DNA of 64,000 nucleotides from an uncultured Planctomycetales bacterium (lineage in GTDB: Bacteria > Planctomycetota > Planctomycetia > Pirellulales > Thermoguttaceae). A program made the position numbers and the translations under genes. The notes beneath the pieces were generated by a model. It had not been told where the DNA came from. It saw only the letters and a list, made by a program, of their open reading frames with translations, and made no database searches. Positions 34,381 to 43,789 of the stretch are shown here, one piece after another. Within the stretch, counting starts at the first letter, position 1. Every line of letters begins with the position of its first letter. The stretch lies in assembly GCA_937889015.1 (NCBI GenBank), contig CALARR010000059.1, positions 11,155-75,154 on the forward strand, given 5' to 3'.

Positions 34381-37300
34381 TCAGTCGCAGTCCTGTCGCA
34401 GTTCGCCTGGGGGGCTGGTGAGGGTCTTTCCGTCCGGCTGGTTCAGGTCCAGTTCGAAGCGAAACGCCTGCTGCCCGGCCGACACGGGCACGAGGAACTC
34501 AAAGGGATACTCGTTCTTGCTGAGCGTATGCTCCTGGCCGCTGAGTTGATAGCGAAGCGTGGCCGAGCGCGTCTGCTGCGGCGAGGCCGTGGACCAGACA
34601 TAGGCCAGCCACGCGCCCGGCTCAACCTGAATGGCCGCAGCGCGCGTCTGCGTCGGCCCGGTGGCCAGACTGAGCATGGCGGCCGTGGTCTTGCGCCCCT
34701 CGGCGAACTGCGGCAGCGCAGGGGGCTCGACGCGGACATTGCTGAGCGTCACGGTGGCAAGGCCGCGTGCGCCCACCTTGACCTTCACGCGGCCGGCGGC
34801 ATCCACGCTCAAGGCCGCCGGCGCGGCCGCGCCCAGTCGCAACGCGGCCTGCACCTGGCCCGGTTCAGCGTGCAGCTTAGCGCCGGGCATTAAGGTGGCG
34901 TCTTGCGCCTCTTGGCTCTGGTTGGTGAGGACGATGTGCAAGCGGTCTTTGTTCCAGGCCAAAAGGGTGTTGATCTGCGCGTTGTCGATGGTGATCACGT
35001 CGCGGCGGAACAAGAGCCAGGCCGGCTCGTCGTAGACCTTGCCCGGCGCGTGGCCGAAGATCCGCGAATCAAAATAGGCATAGCCGTACTGGCGCAGGGA
35101 GGGAAAGGCAATCGCGCCGTTGGAGAGCATTTCGGCCTCGCTGACCAGATAATCGATGCTCCAGGCCAGGTGCGGGGCGATATGGTGATAGTAGAACTCG
35201 GTGACGTCGGGACCGGTCAGGGGATAGCGCGGGTTCTGCGGCAGATCGGTGAGACCGGTGATGTAGTAGCCCGGGTAGTTGGCCCAGCGGCCCACCACCG
35301 CATTGCGCGCGCAAGTCAGAAAGGCCCGATCCTGCGTGTAGCGGTACAGGCGGAGAAAATGCGCGCTGAATCCCATCTGCCAGATGAGCCGGCCGGCGCC
35401 CGAACTGCGGTAGGTGATCGGCTGCTCGAAGCCCAGGCCCACATTCGACACGATCCAGGCCGGCACTTCGTGGGCCGGGGTGTCGTTGGGCTTGCGCGGA
35501 GTGCCCAGGCGGAATCGCTCGGGGCCCTTCCACCAGGCATGGCCGGGATGATCGTCGTATTGCCCCGTGGGGTGCACGGTCACCTTGCCCTCGGGAATCA
35601 CCGGCTGGGTCCAGAGGCCGGTCATCAGTTGCCGCGCGCCGAATACGGCCGCGTCAAGGTAGGGCTGCTTGCCAGTGAATTCGTACAGGCGCAGCAGCCC
35701 CTCCCAGTCGGGCACGAACGAGATGAAGAAGAAGGGCTGCGGCCCCAGATCCTTGTGCGCGGCCGTGGCGATCGCCGACTTGATGTAGGCATCGGCCAGC
35801 TCGCAGGCCTTTTGCAGGTCCTGCGGATCGCCGGCGAGCTGGTAGCGCGCCAGGTATTCGTTGAACGTTCCGCCGTGCGAGTATCCGGCCGTAGGCCGCG
35901 GATTGCCCTGCGGCGCGGCGATTTCCAGGAATGCCGGGCTGCGTCGCGCCGACAACTCCCACAGCCCCGCGTAGGTCGTGGTGCCGAACAACTTCACCGG
36001 GCCGTTCATCGAGCCCGCCGGATAACGGCCGGTGTCCTCCGGCACGGGTGAGAAGTGGGCATTGTCGCGCGAGAGCATGAAGGCCAGGGTGGGCAGGGCG
36101 CGACGTTCCAAGAGTGCGCGATCGCCGGTCAGGCGATACAAGGACAGCGGCAACAAGGGCGCGGCATGGGTTGAACCGTTCTTGGACTCGATCTGATACG
36201 AGGCCTTGGCCCGCTCCCACCAGCCGCCGTGCTCGTCGTTCAGATAGAGGTCGATCATGTTCAGCACGGCGTCGGAGAGGCTGGTGCCGATGTTTTGACG
36301 GTAGTCGCGCACGGCGAACACGTCATCGACCGCGGTGCGAAACGCGGGGTACCAGTCGCCCGACTGCACGAGGAGCTTGAACCGCATACGCACGCCGCCG
36401 TCTTGCGGCGCTGCGTTCGGCGTTCCGATCACCGGGCCGTAGATCGCCGGCTGGACCGTGGCGGAGGGGCCGCGAATCGCCAGGCCATAGGGGGCACGGC
36501 GTCCGTCGGGCCACTCGAAGGGCAGATCGCGCGGGTCGGCGATCAAGGCCAGCGTGGCCGGCCGATCGCCGCAGGGCTGGACCAGGGTCAAGGGCGTCGG
36601 GGCGGCATTGGAGAGCAAGGTCACGGCCGCTTCCGGCAAACGCTTGCGCTGATACATCATCGGCAGCAACACCTCGGCCACCTGGGCCGGGTCGCGGCGG
36701 AAGAACGACTCGTAACCCAGCGAGACCTGCCCCTCCGGGGCCCCGCTCAGCGAGAGTTCGACATCGGCCCAGCGTTGGCCAGGCAGCAGTTGCCACGTGG
36801 CCCGCAACTGGCCGGCGCGCGAGGGATGGAATTCGAGATGCACCCGATTCCCCTTGGCCACGGCCGATTTGGCGAAGAGTTGCGTGCGCGTGCCGACCTC
36901 GGCCAGGCTGTGCGTGGTATGCCCGGCCGTGGTTACGACTTGAACGCCCCCCGCCTCGACCGTCATGGGCTTGATGTCGGATCGCGTCCAGCGCGGATAG
37001 AAGCCGCTGAAGGCCAGCTTCGTATCCGCCGGGGCGTGGTGGATGAAATAGCCTTCGGCGTCTGGATCGATATCCAGGTCGCGCCAGCCGTTGGCCTCTT
37101 TCAGCTTCACGGTCACAGCCACGGTCGCCAGGGGGCCGCGGCGCGCCGCTCGAAACTCGTAGTGCACATGCTCGTTGGCGAGCACGGCCAAGGGTGGCGC
37201 GCCTTCGACTTGCAAGGGCGTGACGGCCACGTCTGTGGCGGCGGCCGGTGCAAGGGGGTGCAACTTCGCCGGCGCGTAGGCCGTGGGCGTGATCGGCTTG

Positions 37301-37797
37301 GTGGGGCGAAAGCGATCATCGGTGGTGAGAACCAGGCCGTGCAGTCGCGCGAAAGGCTTGGCTTTGTCCAGCACTACGAGCGTCGGGCCGGCCGCCAGGT
37401 CGAGCGATCCGCCGTCCTCGAATTGATAATCGCCCTGACCCGAGCGGCCGAAGACCGGCTGCAGCCGCTTGCCGGCAATGCTGGCGGAAAAGGTGCGCGT
37501 GCCCGGCCAGTCGTCGGGGAAGTCCTTGGCTGCGACCCACACGCGGTACTTGCCGGCGCGGGGCAGCACGATCGCCGCGGCGGCCGGGTGCCTGACGCCA
37601 CTGGGCGGGGCGAAAAGCACGGTCCGGTGGAACTCGGTCTGCACCACCCAGTCCCCGGTAAACTGGAAGTCCTTGCCCAACAGGGCCACGGTGGACGGGC
37701 TTCGCGGCGCAGCGGCATCGGCGGCCAGCGCCGGCGACCCTATGCCGCAGGCCACAACGGAGACGATTAACCACCGCATCCACCACTTGCCGACCAT
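34381..37797 (-). CDS. Large secreted protein, probable carbohydrate-active enzyme of unknown family
   Basis: The 1138-residue exported protein has a signal peptide (WLIVSVVACGIGSPALAADA). I recognise no exact family. The N-terminal 450 residues are beta-rich. Residues about 480-930 are helical with recurring bulky aromatic patterns (SYQIESKNGSTHAAPLLPLS, FFFISFVPDWEGLLRLYEF, QMGFSAHFLRLYRYTQDR), suggesting an alpha/alpha-barrel fold such as occurs in many polysaccharide-degrading enzymes. The C-terminus is again beta. GAGGTG precedes the ATG at 37797. It begins 11 bases after the GH106 stop, so the two are almost certainly co-transcribed and may act on the same rhamnose-containing polymer. 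A polysaccharide lyase or heparinase-like role is possible but cannot be shown here. Confidence 0.65.
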   Translation of the reverse strand: MVGKWWMRWLIVSVVACGIGSPALAADAAAPRSPSTVALLGKDFQFTGDWVVQTEFHRTVLFAPPSGVRHPAAAAIVLPRAGKYRVWVAAKDFPDDWPGTRTFSASIAGKRLQPVFGRSGQGDYQFEDGGSLDLAAGPTLVVLDKAKPFARLHGLVLTTDDRFRPTKPITPTAYAPAKLHPLAPAAATDVAVTPLQVEGAPPLAVLANEHVHYEFRAARRGPLATVAVTVKLKEANGWRDLDIDPDAEGYFIHHAPADTKLAFSGFYPRWTRSDIKPMTVEAGGVQVVTTAGHTTHSLAEVGTRTQLFAKSAVAKGNRVHLEFHPSRAGQLRATWQLLPGQRWADVELSLSGAPEGQVSLGYESFFRRDPAQVAEVLLPMMYQRKRLPEAAVTLLSNAAPTPLTLVQPCGDRPATLALIADPRDLPFEWPDGRRAPYGLAIRGPSATVQPAIYGPVIGTPNAAPQDGGVRMRFKLLVQSGDWYPAFRTAVDDVFAVRDYRQNIGTSLSDAVLNMIDLYLNDEHGGWWERAKASYQIESKNGSTHAAPLLPLSLYRLTGDRALLERRALPTLAFMLSRDNAHFSPVPEDTGRYPAGSMNGPVKLFGTTTYAGLWELSARRSPAFLEIAAPQGNPRPTAGYSHGGTFNEYLARYQLAGDPQDLQKACELADAYIKSAIATAAHKDLGPQPFFFISFVPDWEGLLRLYEFTGKQPYLDAAVFGARQLMTGLWTQPVIPEGKVTVHPTGQYDDHPGHAWWKGPERFRLGTPRKPNDTPAHEVPAWIVSNVGLGFEQPITYRSSGAGRLIWQMGFSAHFLRLYRYTQDRAFLTCARNAVVGRWANYPGYYITGLTDLPQNPRYPLTGPDVTEFYYHHIAPHLAWSIDYLVSEAEMLSNGAIAFPSLRQYGYAYFDSRIFGHAPGKVYDEPAWLLFRRDVITIDNAQINTLLAWNKDRLHIVLTNQSQEAQDATLMPGAKLHAEPGQVQAALRLGAAAPAALSVDAAGRVKVKVGARGLATVTLSNVRVEPPALPQFAEGRKTTAAMLSLATGPTQTRAAAIQVEPGAWLAYVWSTASPQQTRSATLRYQLSGQEHTLSKNEYPFEFLVPVSAGQQAFRFELDLNQPDGKTLTSPPGELRQDCD

Positions 37798-37808
37798 GCT
37801 TGCGCACC

Positions 37809-40800
37809 TCACTTCGTATTGGCCTGTTCCACGACATCCAGCGTCACCGGTCCGAACAGGCCCGAAGGCATCAGGTCCGTATCCTTGGTCAACTTGCGGA
37901 TGTTGGTCTTGGTGAACTGCTTGTCCGGCGGCAACGATTGGTCGCCGATGATGCGATTCGGCCAGAAGTTGACGACGTCCACTTCCAGCACGTTCCCCTT
38001 GGGCTGCATGACGTTGCTGATATCGACGCGAAAGGGCGGCGTCCAGAGGATGCCCAGCGGCCGGCCGTTGAGTCGCACCTCCGCCAGTTCGCGGAGTTGG
38101 CCCAGATCAAGCCAGATACGGCCGCCGAGCCGCGGATATCCGGCCGGCAAGTCGAACGACCTACGATAGGTGGCCGTGCCCGAGTAGAACTGGATGCCCG
38201 GCTCGGAACGTTCGGTCCAGCTCACGAGTTTCGGGAACTCGACCGATGCGGGAGCACCCCATTTCGGGTCGAAGCGCACGGTCCAGGGGCCGGCGATCTC
38301 CGTGATGCGGCGGTACTGCGGGAAGCTCCTTCCCGAAGCGATCTTGTCGGCCGCCGGAGCACGAAAGACCACAAACCACGAACCGCAGGGCGCAAACTCC
38401 AAGGGAACCGTAGTCCGACCGTCGCGCATCTCGTAAGCCGCCGCCAAACGCCGCTGGCCGGTCACTGGATCCCACAACTCCGGCGCCTTGCCCGTCACCC
38501 GAAACCTGCAGGCCAGGCTTTCGGGCCGCGGCGCGCGATTGGCCACGAAGTAGATCTCGGCGGCCCCGTCGCGGCGGTGGATGTAGTCCACGTCGGTCTC
38601 CTGATCGCCGCCGCGGAATTCGAAGTCCGGCTGCACGCCGGCGGCCAGCAGGACCTCGCGCGCCGTGCGTCCGCTGACGATCCGTCCTTTGTCCCACAGG
38701 GGATCGGCCAACTGCCGGACCTCGGTATCGCACTGCGGATAGCCGCTGAGGCTTGTGGCGCGCGCGGGCTTCGGACCGACGATCGTGGCCCCGGCCGCCG
38801 CCAGCTCCTTCAACTTGCGCAACACGGGCAGGGAAATCGCCGCCTGATTGCGGAGCGCCAGCAGGCGGTAACTCATGCCGTCGGGCAGGACCAGGCGGCC
38901 GTCCTTGACCGTCATGCGCTGCAGCAGGACTTCCTCGGTGACCGTGTCGTAGTCGTAGCCCGGCAGCACGCCGGCCGGATCGCTGGCCTTGAGCTGGGCA
39001 AAGTTGGGCACGTGATCGCCATAGTAGTAGCAGACATCGGCCACGAACAGGCCTTGTTGCAGCAACGCCTGGCAGCGGTCGAGGTAGGCGATAAAGGGAG
39101 CCGACCTGCTCCACCAGGTCGTATTGGGATTGAAATGCGTGCCGGCAAAGTATTGGATGCCGGGCAGGCCCTCTTCCTGGGGCGAACAGACGAAGGCGTG
39201 CCAGACCAGCAGGTTGAGCCCCTCGCAACAGGCCTTGTCGAAAGAAGGCTTCAGATTATCCCAGATCGTCTCCTGCCAATGCGGGCCAATGGTCGTAAAG
39301 CCCTCGGCGGCGACCAGCTTGCGGCCGTAGGTGTGCGCGGCCGAGGCGGGCTGCTTGACGAAGAAACGATTCGGATCGCCGACACGATGGCGCCACGACC
39401 AGGCCCAGAATTCGGACATAGGCACGTCGTTGAAGCCCAGGCATTGCTGGGCGTCGATGGGCACGGCATGCGGCCCACCCGATTCGGGATGAATCTCCAT
39501 TCCGTGCCGATGGGCCCGATCGCGGAACAGGCGATAGTGATGGTCGATGGCCAGATCGCCGATCGTCCGGCGGAAGTCGTGCAAGAAGCGGTTGCTGGCG
39601 TCGCGGCTGTCGATGATTCGACCGGCCAACACCGGCATATAGGGCAACAGGTCGTAGCCGCGCCGCTGGCGGAACTCCTCACGCAGAGTCGGCGTCCAGT
39701 TGATCGGTTCGACTTCCCAACTGTCGGTGTGCAGATAGCGGAGCACGCGGCCGGCCAGCGGCCCGGCGTCGGCCAGCAGCGGTTCGACCACCGCGTCCCA
39801 ATAGCGTGAAAACGCGCCGGCATCAAGCACGTCCAGGGCAAAGCCCTTCCAGTCGTCACTGGAGGTCGAAACGTAGGAGTGATTGCCGATCGTGACCCCA
39901 AACCGCAAGACCAGCCACACGCCCGGCGGAACATCCCAACGCAATGTACCGTCCTTGTCGAGCTGGCCCGTGAGGTCCAACACATCGCTGATGCGCGCAT
40001 CCTCCTCGCCCGGCTCGGGCGCGAGGTCTTCCAGGAGGAGCGTCGTATCGGGCGCGGAGAAGTGCAGCGGACGATGGCCCGCCTTCTGCTGCCAGTTCTC
40101 GATCGCACGCCGGCGCGGGGGACGCGAATCGGGCCAGGAACCGTCGGGGCCCGAGAGCCGCACCTCGGCCAGCTGCACATTGCGCGGCGATTGGGGCGAC
40201 TGCGGGTCAAAGGCCCCGTAGATCATCAAGCGGAACACGCGACCGCGCAGGGCGTCGAAAGTCACTGCCGTCGGCTGCTTCTCCGCCCCGGTGAAGCTCT
40301 TCACCGTGCGAAACGCCTGGCCATCGTCGGAGACCTGCAGCTCGCACTCGCGCGGGCCATAGCCCGGTCGCGGCTCGATCGTGAGCCGATCGATGCTGGT
40401 CGGGGCCAGGAACTCGAACTGCACCCAAGCCGGATGCTCGCGCGACGGCCCCACGCGAAGCTTGCCCGTCGTGGAGACCCAAAACGTGGCCGGGTCGCCG
40501 TCGGCCAGCGCCTTCAGGGGATGCTTCGGCTGTTCGGAACAGGACTTCAATCCTCCGAACAGGCTGCCCGCTTCGTCGGCCGGCTTGAGGCGGTAGGCGA
40601 CCAGCAGCGCATCGCGATAGTAGCCATCGCGGCTGGCCGGCTCGGGCAGTTTCTGTTCGAAACGGCCGGGACCCGTGGCGCGGGTCTCGGACCAGACCAG
40701 CTTCTTGGCAGCATCGTCGGCGGTGACCATGGGTCCGCCCAGGTTCCAGCCGCTCTGGATGTTGAGGCTCATCTCCAATCCCAGCCGGTCCGCCTCGCGC

Positions 40801-41147
40801 AGCGTATATTTGAACAACTCGCGCCACTCGGCCGAGAAGAACGTGGGACCGTGCGCGACCGGGTCATTGCCATCCTGCGAGGCTCCGCCCGCATCGCAAA
40901 TCAATGCCCCGCCCCAGCCCTTGGCCTTCATTTCCTGCAAGTCGCGGAGGATCGCATCTTTGGTCACGCGACCATTGAGCCACCACCAATAGCCGCGCAC
41001 GCGCGCGCTCGTTGGAGGATTTTCCCAGGCTTGTTCCAGCGACGCGGGAGCGGTCGGCTGGGCAGCCTGCGAGGGGACGGTGGCAGGCAGGCCTGCCCAG
41101 ATCAAGCCGGTCAGGGCACAGAACAGGGCCGAACGCAATGCGGTCAT
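37809..41147 (-). CDS. Glycoside hydrolase family 106 (alpha-L-rhamnosidase-like)
   Basis: The 1112-residue exported enzyme has a signal peptide (SALFCALTGLIWAGLPATV). The opening AWENPPTSARVRGYWWWLNG, followed by VTKDAILRDLQEMKAKGWGG, is diagnostic of GH106, an inverting family that releases terminal alpha-L-rhamnose from pectin-type polymers. A discoidin-like (F5/8 type C) carbohydrate-binding domain occupies about residues 205-330, and the C-terminal 150 residues form a galactose-binding-like fold (WLDLGQLRELAEVRLNGRPL). GGAGCG precedes the ATG at 41147, which overlaps the stop of the upstream ferredoxin gene (ATGA), so the two are translationally coupled. Confidence 0.85.
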   Translation of the reverse strand: MTALRSALFCALTGLIWAGLPATVPSQAAQPTAPASLEQAWENPPTSARVRGYWWWLNGRVTKDAILRDLQEMKAKGWGGALICDAGGASQDGNDPVAHGPTFFSAEWRELFKYTLREADRLGLEMSLNIQSGWNLGGPMVTADDAAKKLVWSETRATGPGRFEQKLPEPASRDGYYRDALLVAYRLKPADEAGSLFGGLKSCSEQPKHPLKALADGDPATFWVSTTGKLRVGPSREHPAWVQFEFLAPTSIDRLTIEPRPGYGPRECELQVSDDGQAFRTVKSFTGAEKQPTAVTFDALRGRVFRLMIYGAFDPQSPQSPRNVQLAEVRLSGPDGSWPDSRPPRRRAIENWQQKAGHRPLHFSAPDTTLLLEDLAPEPGEEDARISDVLDLTGQLDKDGTLRWDVPPGVWLVLRFGVTIGNHSYVSTSSDDWKGFALDVLDAGAFSRYWDAVVEPLLADAGPLAGRVLRYLHTDSWEVEPINWTPTLREEFRQRRGYDLLPYMPVLAGRIIDSRDASNRFLHDFRRTIGDLAIDHHYRLFRDRAHRHGMEIHPESGGPHAVPIDAQQCLGFNDVPMSEFWAWSWRHRVGDPNRFFVKQPASAAHTYGRKLVAAEGFTTIGPHWQETIWDNLKPSFDKACCEGLNLLVWHAFVCSPQEEGLPGIQYFAGTHFNPNTTWWSRSAPFIAYLDRCQALLQQGLFVADVCYYYGDHVPNFAQLKASDPAGVLPGYDYDTVTEEVLLQRMTVKDGRLVLPDGMSYRLLALRNQAAISLPVLRKLKELAAAGATIVGPKPARATSLSGYPQCDTEVRQLADPLWDKGRIVSGRTAREVLLAAGVQPDFEFRGGDQETDVDYIHRRDGAAEIYFVANRAPRPESLACRFRVTGKAPELWDPVTGQRRLAAAYEMRDGRTTVPLEFAPCGSWFVVFRAPAADKIASGRSFPQYRRITEIAGPWTVRFDPKWGAPASVEFPKLVSWTERSEPGIQFYSGTATYRRSFDLPAGYPRLGGRIWLDLGQLRELAEVRLNGRPLGILWTPPFRVDISNVMQPKGNVLEVDVVNFWPNRIIGDQSLPPDKQFTKTNIRKLTKDTDLMPSGLFGPVTLDVVEQANTK

Positions 41148-41569
41148 GGTGAATCGCTCCTGGTAGCGGGCGCAGGTAGGGCGGACGGATCGGGCAGGGG
41201 GCGTTGGGCGATCAAGTACTCGCCAACGATCTGTCCACCGATCAGGTGCTCTTGAATGATGCGTTCCAGCACCGGTGGGTCACAGTGGCCGTACCAGGCC
41301 CCTTCGGGATAGACCACGGCGATCGGGCCGCCGCGGCAGATGCGGAGGCAATTGGCCTTGGTGCGGTATACGCCGCCCTGGCCCGCGAGGTTCAATTCGG
41401 CCAGGCGGCGTTTGAGATATTCCCAGGCGGCCAAGGACTGCTCCTTGCTGGAGCACTTGGGCGAGGTCTGGTCGCAGCACAGAAAGATGTGCCGGCGAAG
41501 GACCGGCACACCCAGCTCTGTGGCCACACGTTGCTGGCTGGCCAGCATGGCATCGAGATCGTCGGACAT
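41144..41569 (-). CDS. Thioredoxin-like [2Fe-2S] ferredoxin
   Basis: The 141-residue protein is a thioredoxin-fold 2Fe-2S ferredoxin (NuoE/CbiX-like group). The cluster ligands are likely Cys in HIFLCCDQTSPKCSSKEQ and in YRTKANCLRICRGGPIAVVYP; the C-x3-C spacing of the second pair is characteristic. These proteins pass single electrons to redox enzymes and often sit next to tetrapyrrole- or CO-related genes; here the neighbour is a rhamnosidase. The stop codon overlaps the ATG of GH106 (ATGA, 41144-41147). The ATG at 41569 is used; a TTG at 41605 would add a short tail. The role in this operon is unclear. Confidence 0.75.
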   Translation of the reverse strand: MSDDLDAMLASQQRVATELGVPVLRRHIFLCCDQTSPKCSSKEQSLAAWEYLKRRLAELNLAGQGGVYRTKANCLRICRGGPIAVVYPEGAWYGHCDPPVLERIIQEHLIGGQIVGEYLIAQRPLPDPSALPAPATRSDSP

Positions 41570-41632
41570 GATTGCGGGGGATGAATGTGAGTCCGGTGCG
41601 ACCAACGGTGAGACTGGCCGCGAGGCGATCGC

Positions 41633-42343
41633 CTATGGTGATCCGGCCATGCGGAGTGCGACCTCGGCCACGCGGCGGCCGAGGTTTTTGGCCGTGGACA
41701 GTCCGAATTCGTCGCCGCTGACGTCGTCCTTGCCGTTGTTCCAAAGCGTGGCGCCGCGGTGGGCGGTGGGCCGGCCGTCACCGACAATCAGCATTTCGTG
41801 GCACATCAGGGCCGCCTGAATGCACTCGATGACCAGTTCCTGGCCTCCGTTGCGCGCTCCGCCCACGGCGACCACCCCGGCAACCTTGTTGGACAACGGG
41901 AAGTTGCTCTTGCGGAAGACCATCCAGCGTTCCAGAAAGGCTTTGCACAGCGAGGGGGGCGAGCCGAAATAGACCGGGGCGCCGACGATGATCCCGCCGA
42001 CGCTGGGATCGCTGAGCTTGGGGGCCAGGCTGGGGAAATCGTCCGTGGCGCCTTCCGGGGCTGCGCCCGGCACGACCAAGGAACCGTCGATCTTCAACCC
42101 ACCCAACTCGATCAGTTCGGTCTCGATGCGTGGCGAGACCTCGCGCGCTGCCTGCAGGCAGGCCTCCAGGGCCGCGGCCGTGGTCTTGCCCTTGCGCGGG
42201 CTGCCGTTGACGGCGATGATCTTCACCCGGCCGGCCGGATTGGCTACGGCCGGCGTCTGGCCGGCAGCCGTGGAGGCCGCGGCCGCGGCAACCGCGGTTC
42301 CGGCAACGCTCAAAAACGCTCGCCTGTTGTGTTCGGTGTCCAT
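41633..42343 (-). CDS. NAD(P)H-dependent FMN reductase / flavodoxin family protein, Tat-exported
   Basis: The 236-residue protein carries a twin-arginine-like signal (NRRAFLSVAGTAVAAAAAST) ahead of a flavodoxin-fold domain. IIAVNGSPRKGKTTAAALEA is the FMN phosphate loop, and GIIVGAPVYFGSPPSLCKAF contacts the flavin ring. Such reductases move electrons from NAD(P)H to FMN or quinones. Export of a flavin reductase via Tat fits the cofactor needing to be loaded before transport. GGAGCG precedes the ATG at 42343. It lies 63 bases upstream of the ferredoxin gene, and the pair may form a redox module within the rhamnoside cluster. The dispersed ~100-bp element sits directly upstream. Confidence 0.8.
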   Translation of the reverse strand: MDTEHNRRAFLSVAGTAVAAAAASTAAGQTPAVANPAGRVKIIAVNGSPRKGKTTAAALEACLQAAREVSPRIETELIELGGLKIDGSLVVPGAAPEGATDDFPSLAPKLSDPSVGGIIVGAPVYFGSPPSLCKAFLERWMVFRKSNFPLSNKVAGVVAVGGARNGGQELVIECIQAALMCHEMLIVGDGRPTAHRGATLWNNGKDDVSGDEFGLSTAKNLGRRVAEVALRMAGSP

Positions 42344-42371
42344 CGCTCCAAGGTCCTTCATCGATTATCGG

Positions 42372-42471
42372 GTGTCAGAAAAGGAAGATCGTTGCTGTCC
42401 CGGCCGTTGGCCTGAGAAACCGACTTCCCGATGGTCGGCCGCACATCATTCCCTACCTGAGACGCAATAGG
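42372..42471 (-). repeat. Dispersed ~100-bp element, copy A
   Basis: A 100-base sequence sharing blocks GTGTCAGAAAAG, GCTGTCCCGGCCGTT, CCCGATGGTCGGCC and ACCTGAGACGCAATAG, in the same order, with the reverse strand of 47743-47842. It ends 28 bases before the start codon of the FMN-reductase gene and reads in the same direction as that gene. It has no reading frame of its own. Its function is unknown; a mobile palindromic element or a conserved 5' leader RNA are both possible. Confidence 0.75.
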
Positions 42472-42670
42472 GCTTGGGGTGCTGCGACAGGGCCATCGGC
42501 CGTGCGCCGCCAGCATAACCGGGGGCCGGCCCGGCTGTCAAATTGGAGCCGATCCCAATCCCGATTGGGAGGGAAGAAAGTCCCGGACCGCAGAGGAGGG
42601 CCTTGGCCCTTTTCAGCCACTCCCTCGGCGGCCGCCGGACACCCAAGCTACCACTGCCCTCGTGGACTCG

Positions 42671-43789
42671 CTATCGCGGCTTCTTCGCCGCCGGACTGAT
42701 GTGCGATCCGTCGTCATTCGGATCGGGGAAGCCGATCGGATCGCTGTCCAACATGGGCCGCAGTTGCTGATGGCAGCGCGTCAGATCCAACTCGGCATAA
42801 TCCTGCTCGGGCTGGAAATAGACCACGCGACTGCCTTCGAAGTCCATGCGCACCGGCACGTAGATCAGATCGCTGAAGGCTTCTCGCAGTTCCGCATGGC
42901 GTTCGGGCGGTGCAAACACGAGCATGAACCCCCCGCCGCCAGCCCCCAACAACTTGCCGCCGATGGCGCCGTGCTTGCGAGCCACGCTGTACATGTCGTC
43001 GACTTGCGAGTTGGAAATGCTGCTGCTGAGGCCGCGTTTGACCTGCCAGGCATCGTGCAACAATTGGCCGAACCGGCTGAGATCCTCACCGCTGGTGAGG
43101 ATGCTGATCGCCTCTTGCACGAACTCCTGCATTCGCTCCAGGTGCGGACGCTTCTGCTCGATGCCGGTGACGTAAGTCTGGGCCACCTTGGCCGCAGTCC
43201 GCTTGATGCCCGTATAGAACAGCATCAGGTGCGAGTTCAATTCTTCCAGGCGATCGCGGCTCAAGGGCAGAGGCTGCACGTCAAAGGTGCCGTCGCGGCG
43301 GAAACTGATATGGTTCAGACCGCCGAACGCGGCTGAGACCTGATCCTGCGAGCCGACAACCTCCTGCAGCACGTCCTGCTCGAGGTAGATCGCCTCGCGC
43401 GCAAGCTGCTCCTTGCTCTTCATCTGGCCGTACAGCGCGCTGATCGCATGCAGCAAGCCCACGGTAAAGGCACTGCTGGTGCCCATCCCGCTGCGCGCGG
43501 GCAGGTCGCCGAAGTAGTGCATCTCCAAGCCGCGTTCCGCGCCCAGGTGCTGAATCACCGCGCGCACGGCCGGATGTTCGATCTGCGAGACGCCGCTGCA
43601 CAACTCGATCTGCCGGTATACGATGCAGAAGCGGTACTCGTGAAACGGCGGCAGGTAGCGGACCGTCAGATAACAGTACTTGTCAATGGTCGTCGACAGG
43701 GTGCTGCCGCCGTTGCGCAGATACCACTCCGGGTAATCGGTGCCACCGCCGAAGAACGAAATGCGAAACGGAGTCCGCGTAATGATCAT
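42671..43789 (-). CDS. hddA: D-glycero-alpha-D-manno-heptose 7-phosphate kinase-like GHMP kinase
   Basis: The 372-residue GHMP kinase is most similar to HddA, which phosphorylates heptose 7-phosphate at C1 in GDP-heptose synthesis. It begins MIITRTPFRISFFGGGTDYP, a hallmark of HddA-like kinases. GHMP motif 2 is PARSGMGTSSAFTVG, the phosphate-binding loop; motif 3 is KLLGAGGGGFMLVF. The length is standard. Its ATG overlaps the stop of the phosphatase gene (ATGA, 43786-43789), which shows translational coupling with the other heptose genes. Fucokinase-like activity is an alternative, but the neighbours favour heptose. Confidence 0.85.
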   Translation of the reverse strand: MIITRTPFRISFFGGGTDYPEWYLRNGGSTLSTTIDKYCYLTVRYLPPFHEYRFCIVYRQIELCSGVSQIEHPAVRAVIQHLGAERGLEMHYFGDLPARSGMGTSSAFTVGLLHAISALYGQMKSKEQLAREAIYLEQDVLQEVVGSQDQVSAAFGGLNHISFRRDGTFDVQPLPLSRDRLEELNSHLMLFYTGIKRTAAKVAQTYVTGIEQKRPHLERMQEFVQEAISILTSGEDLSRFGQLLHDAWQVKRGLSSSISNSQVDDMYSVARKHGAIGGKLLGAGGGGFMLVFAPPERHAELREAFSDLIYVPVRMDFEGSRVVYFQPEQDYAELDLTRCHQQLRPMLDSDPIGFPDPNDDGSHISPAAKKPR

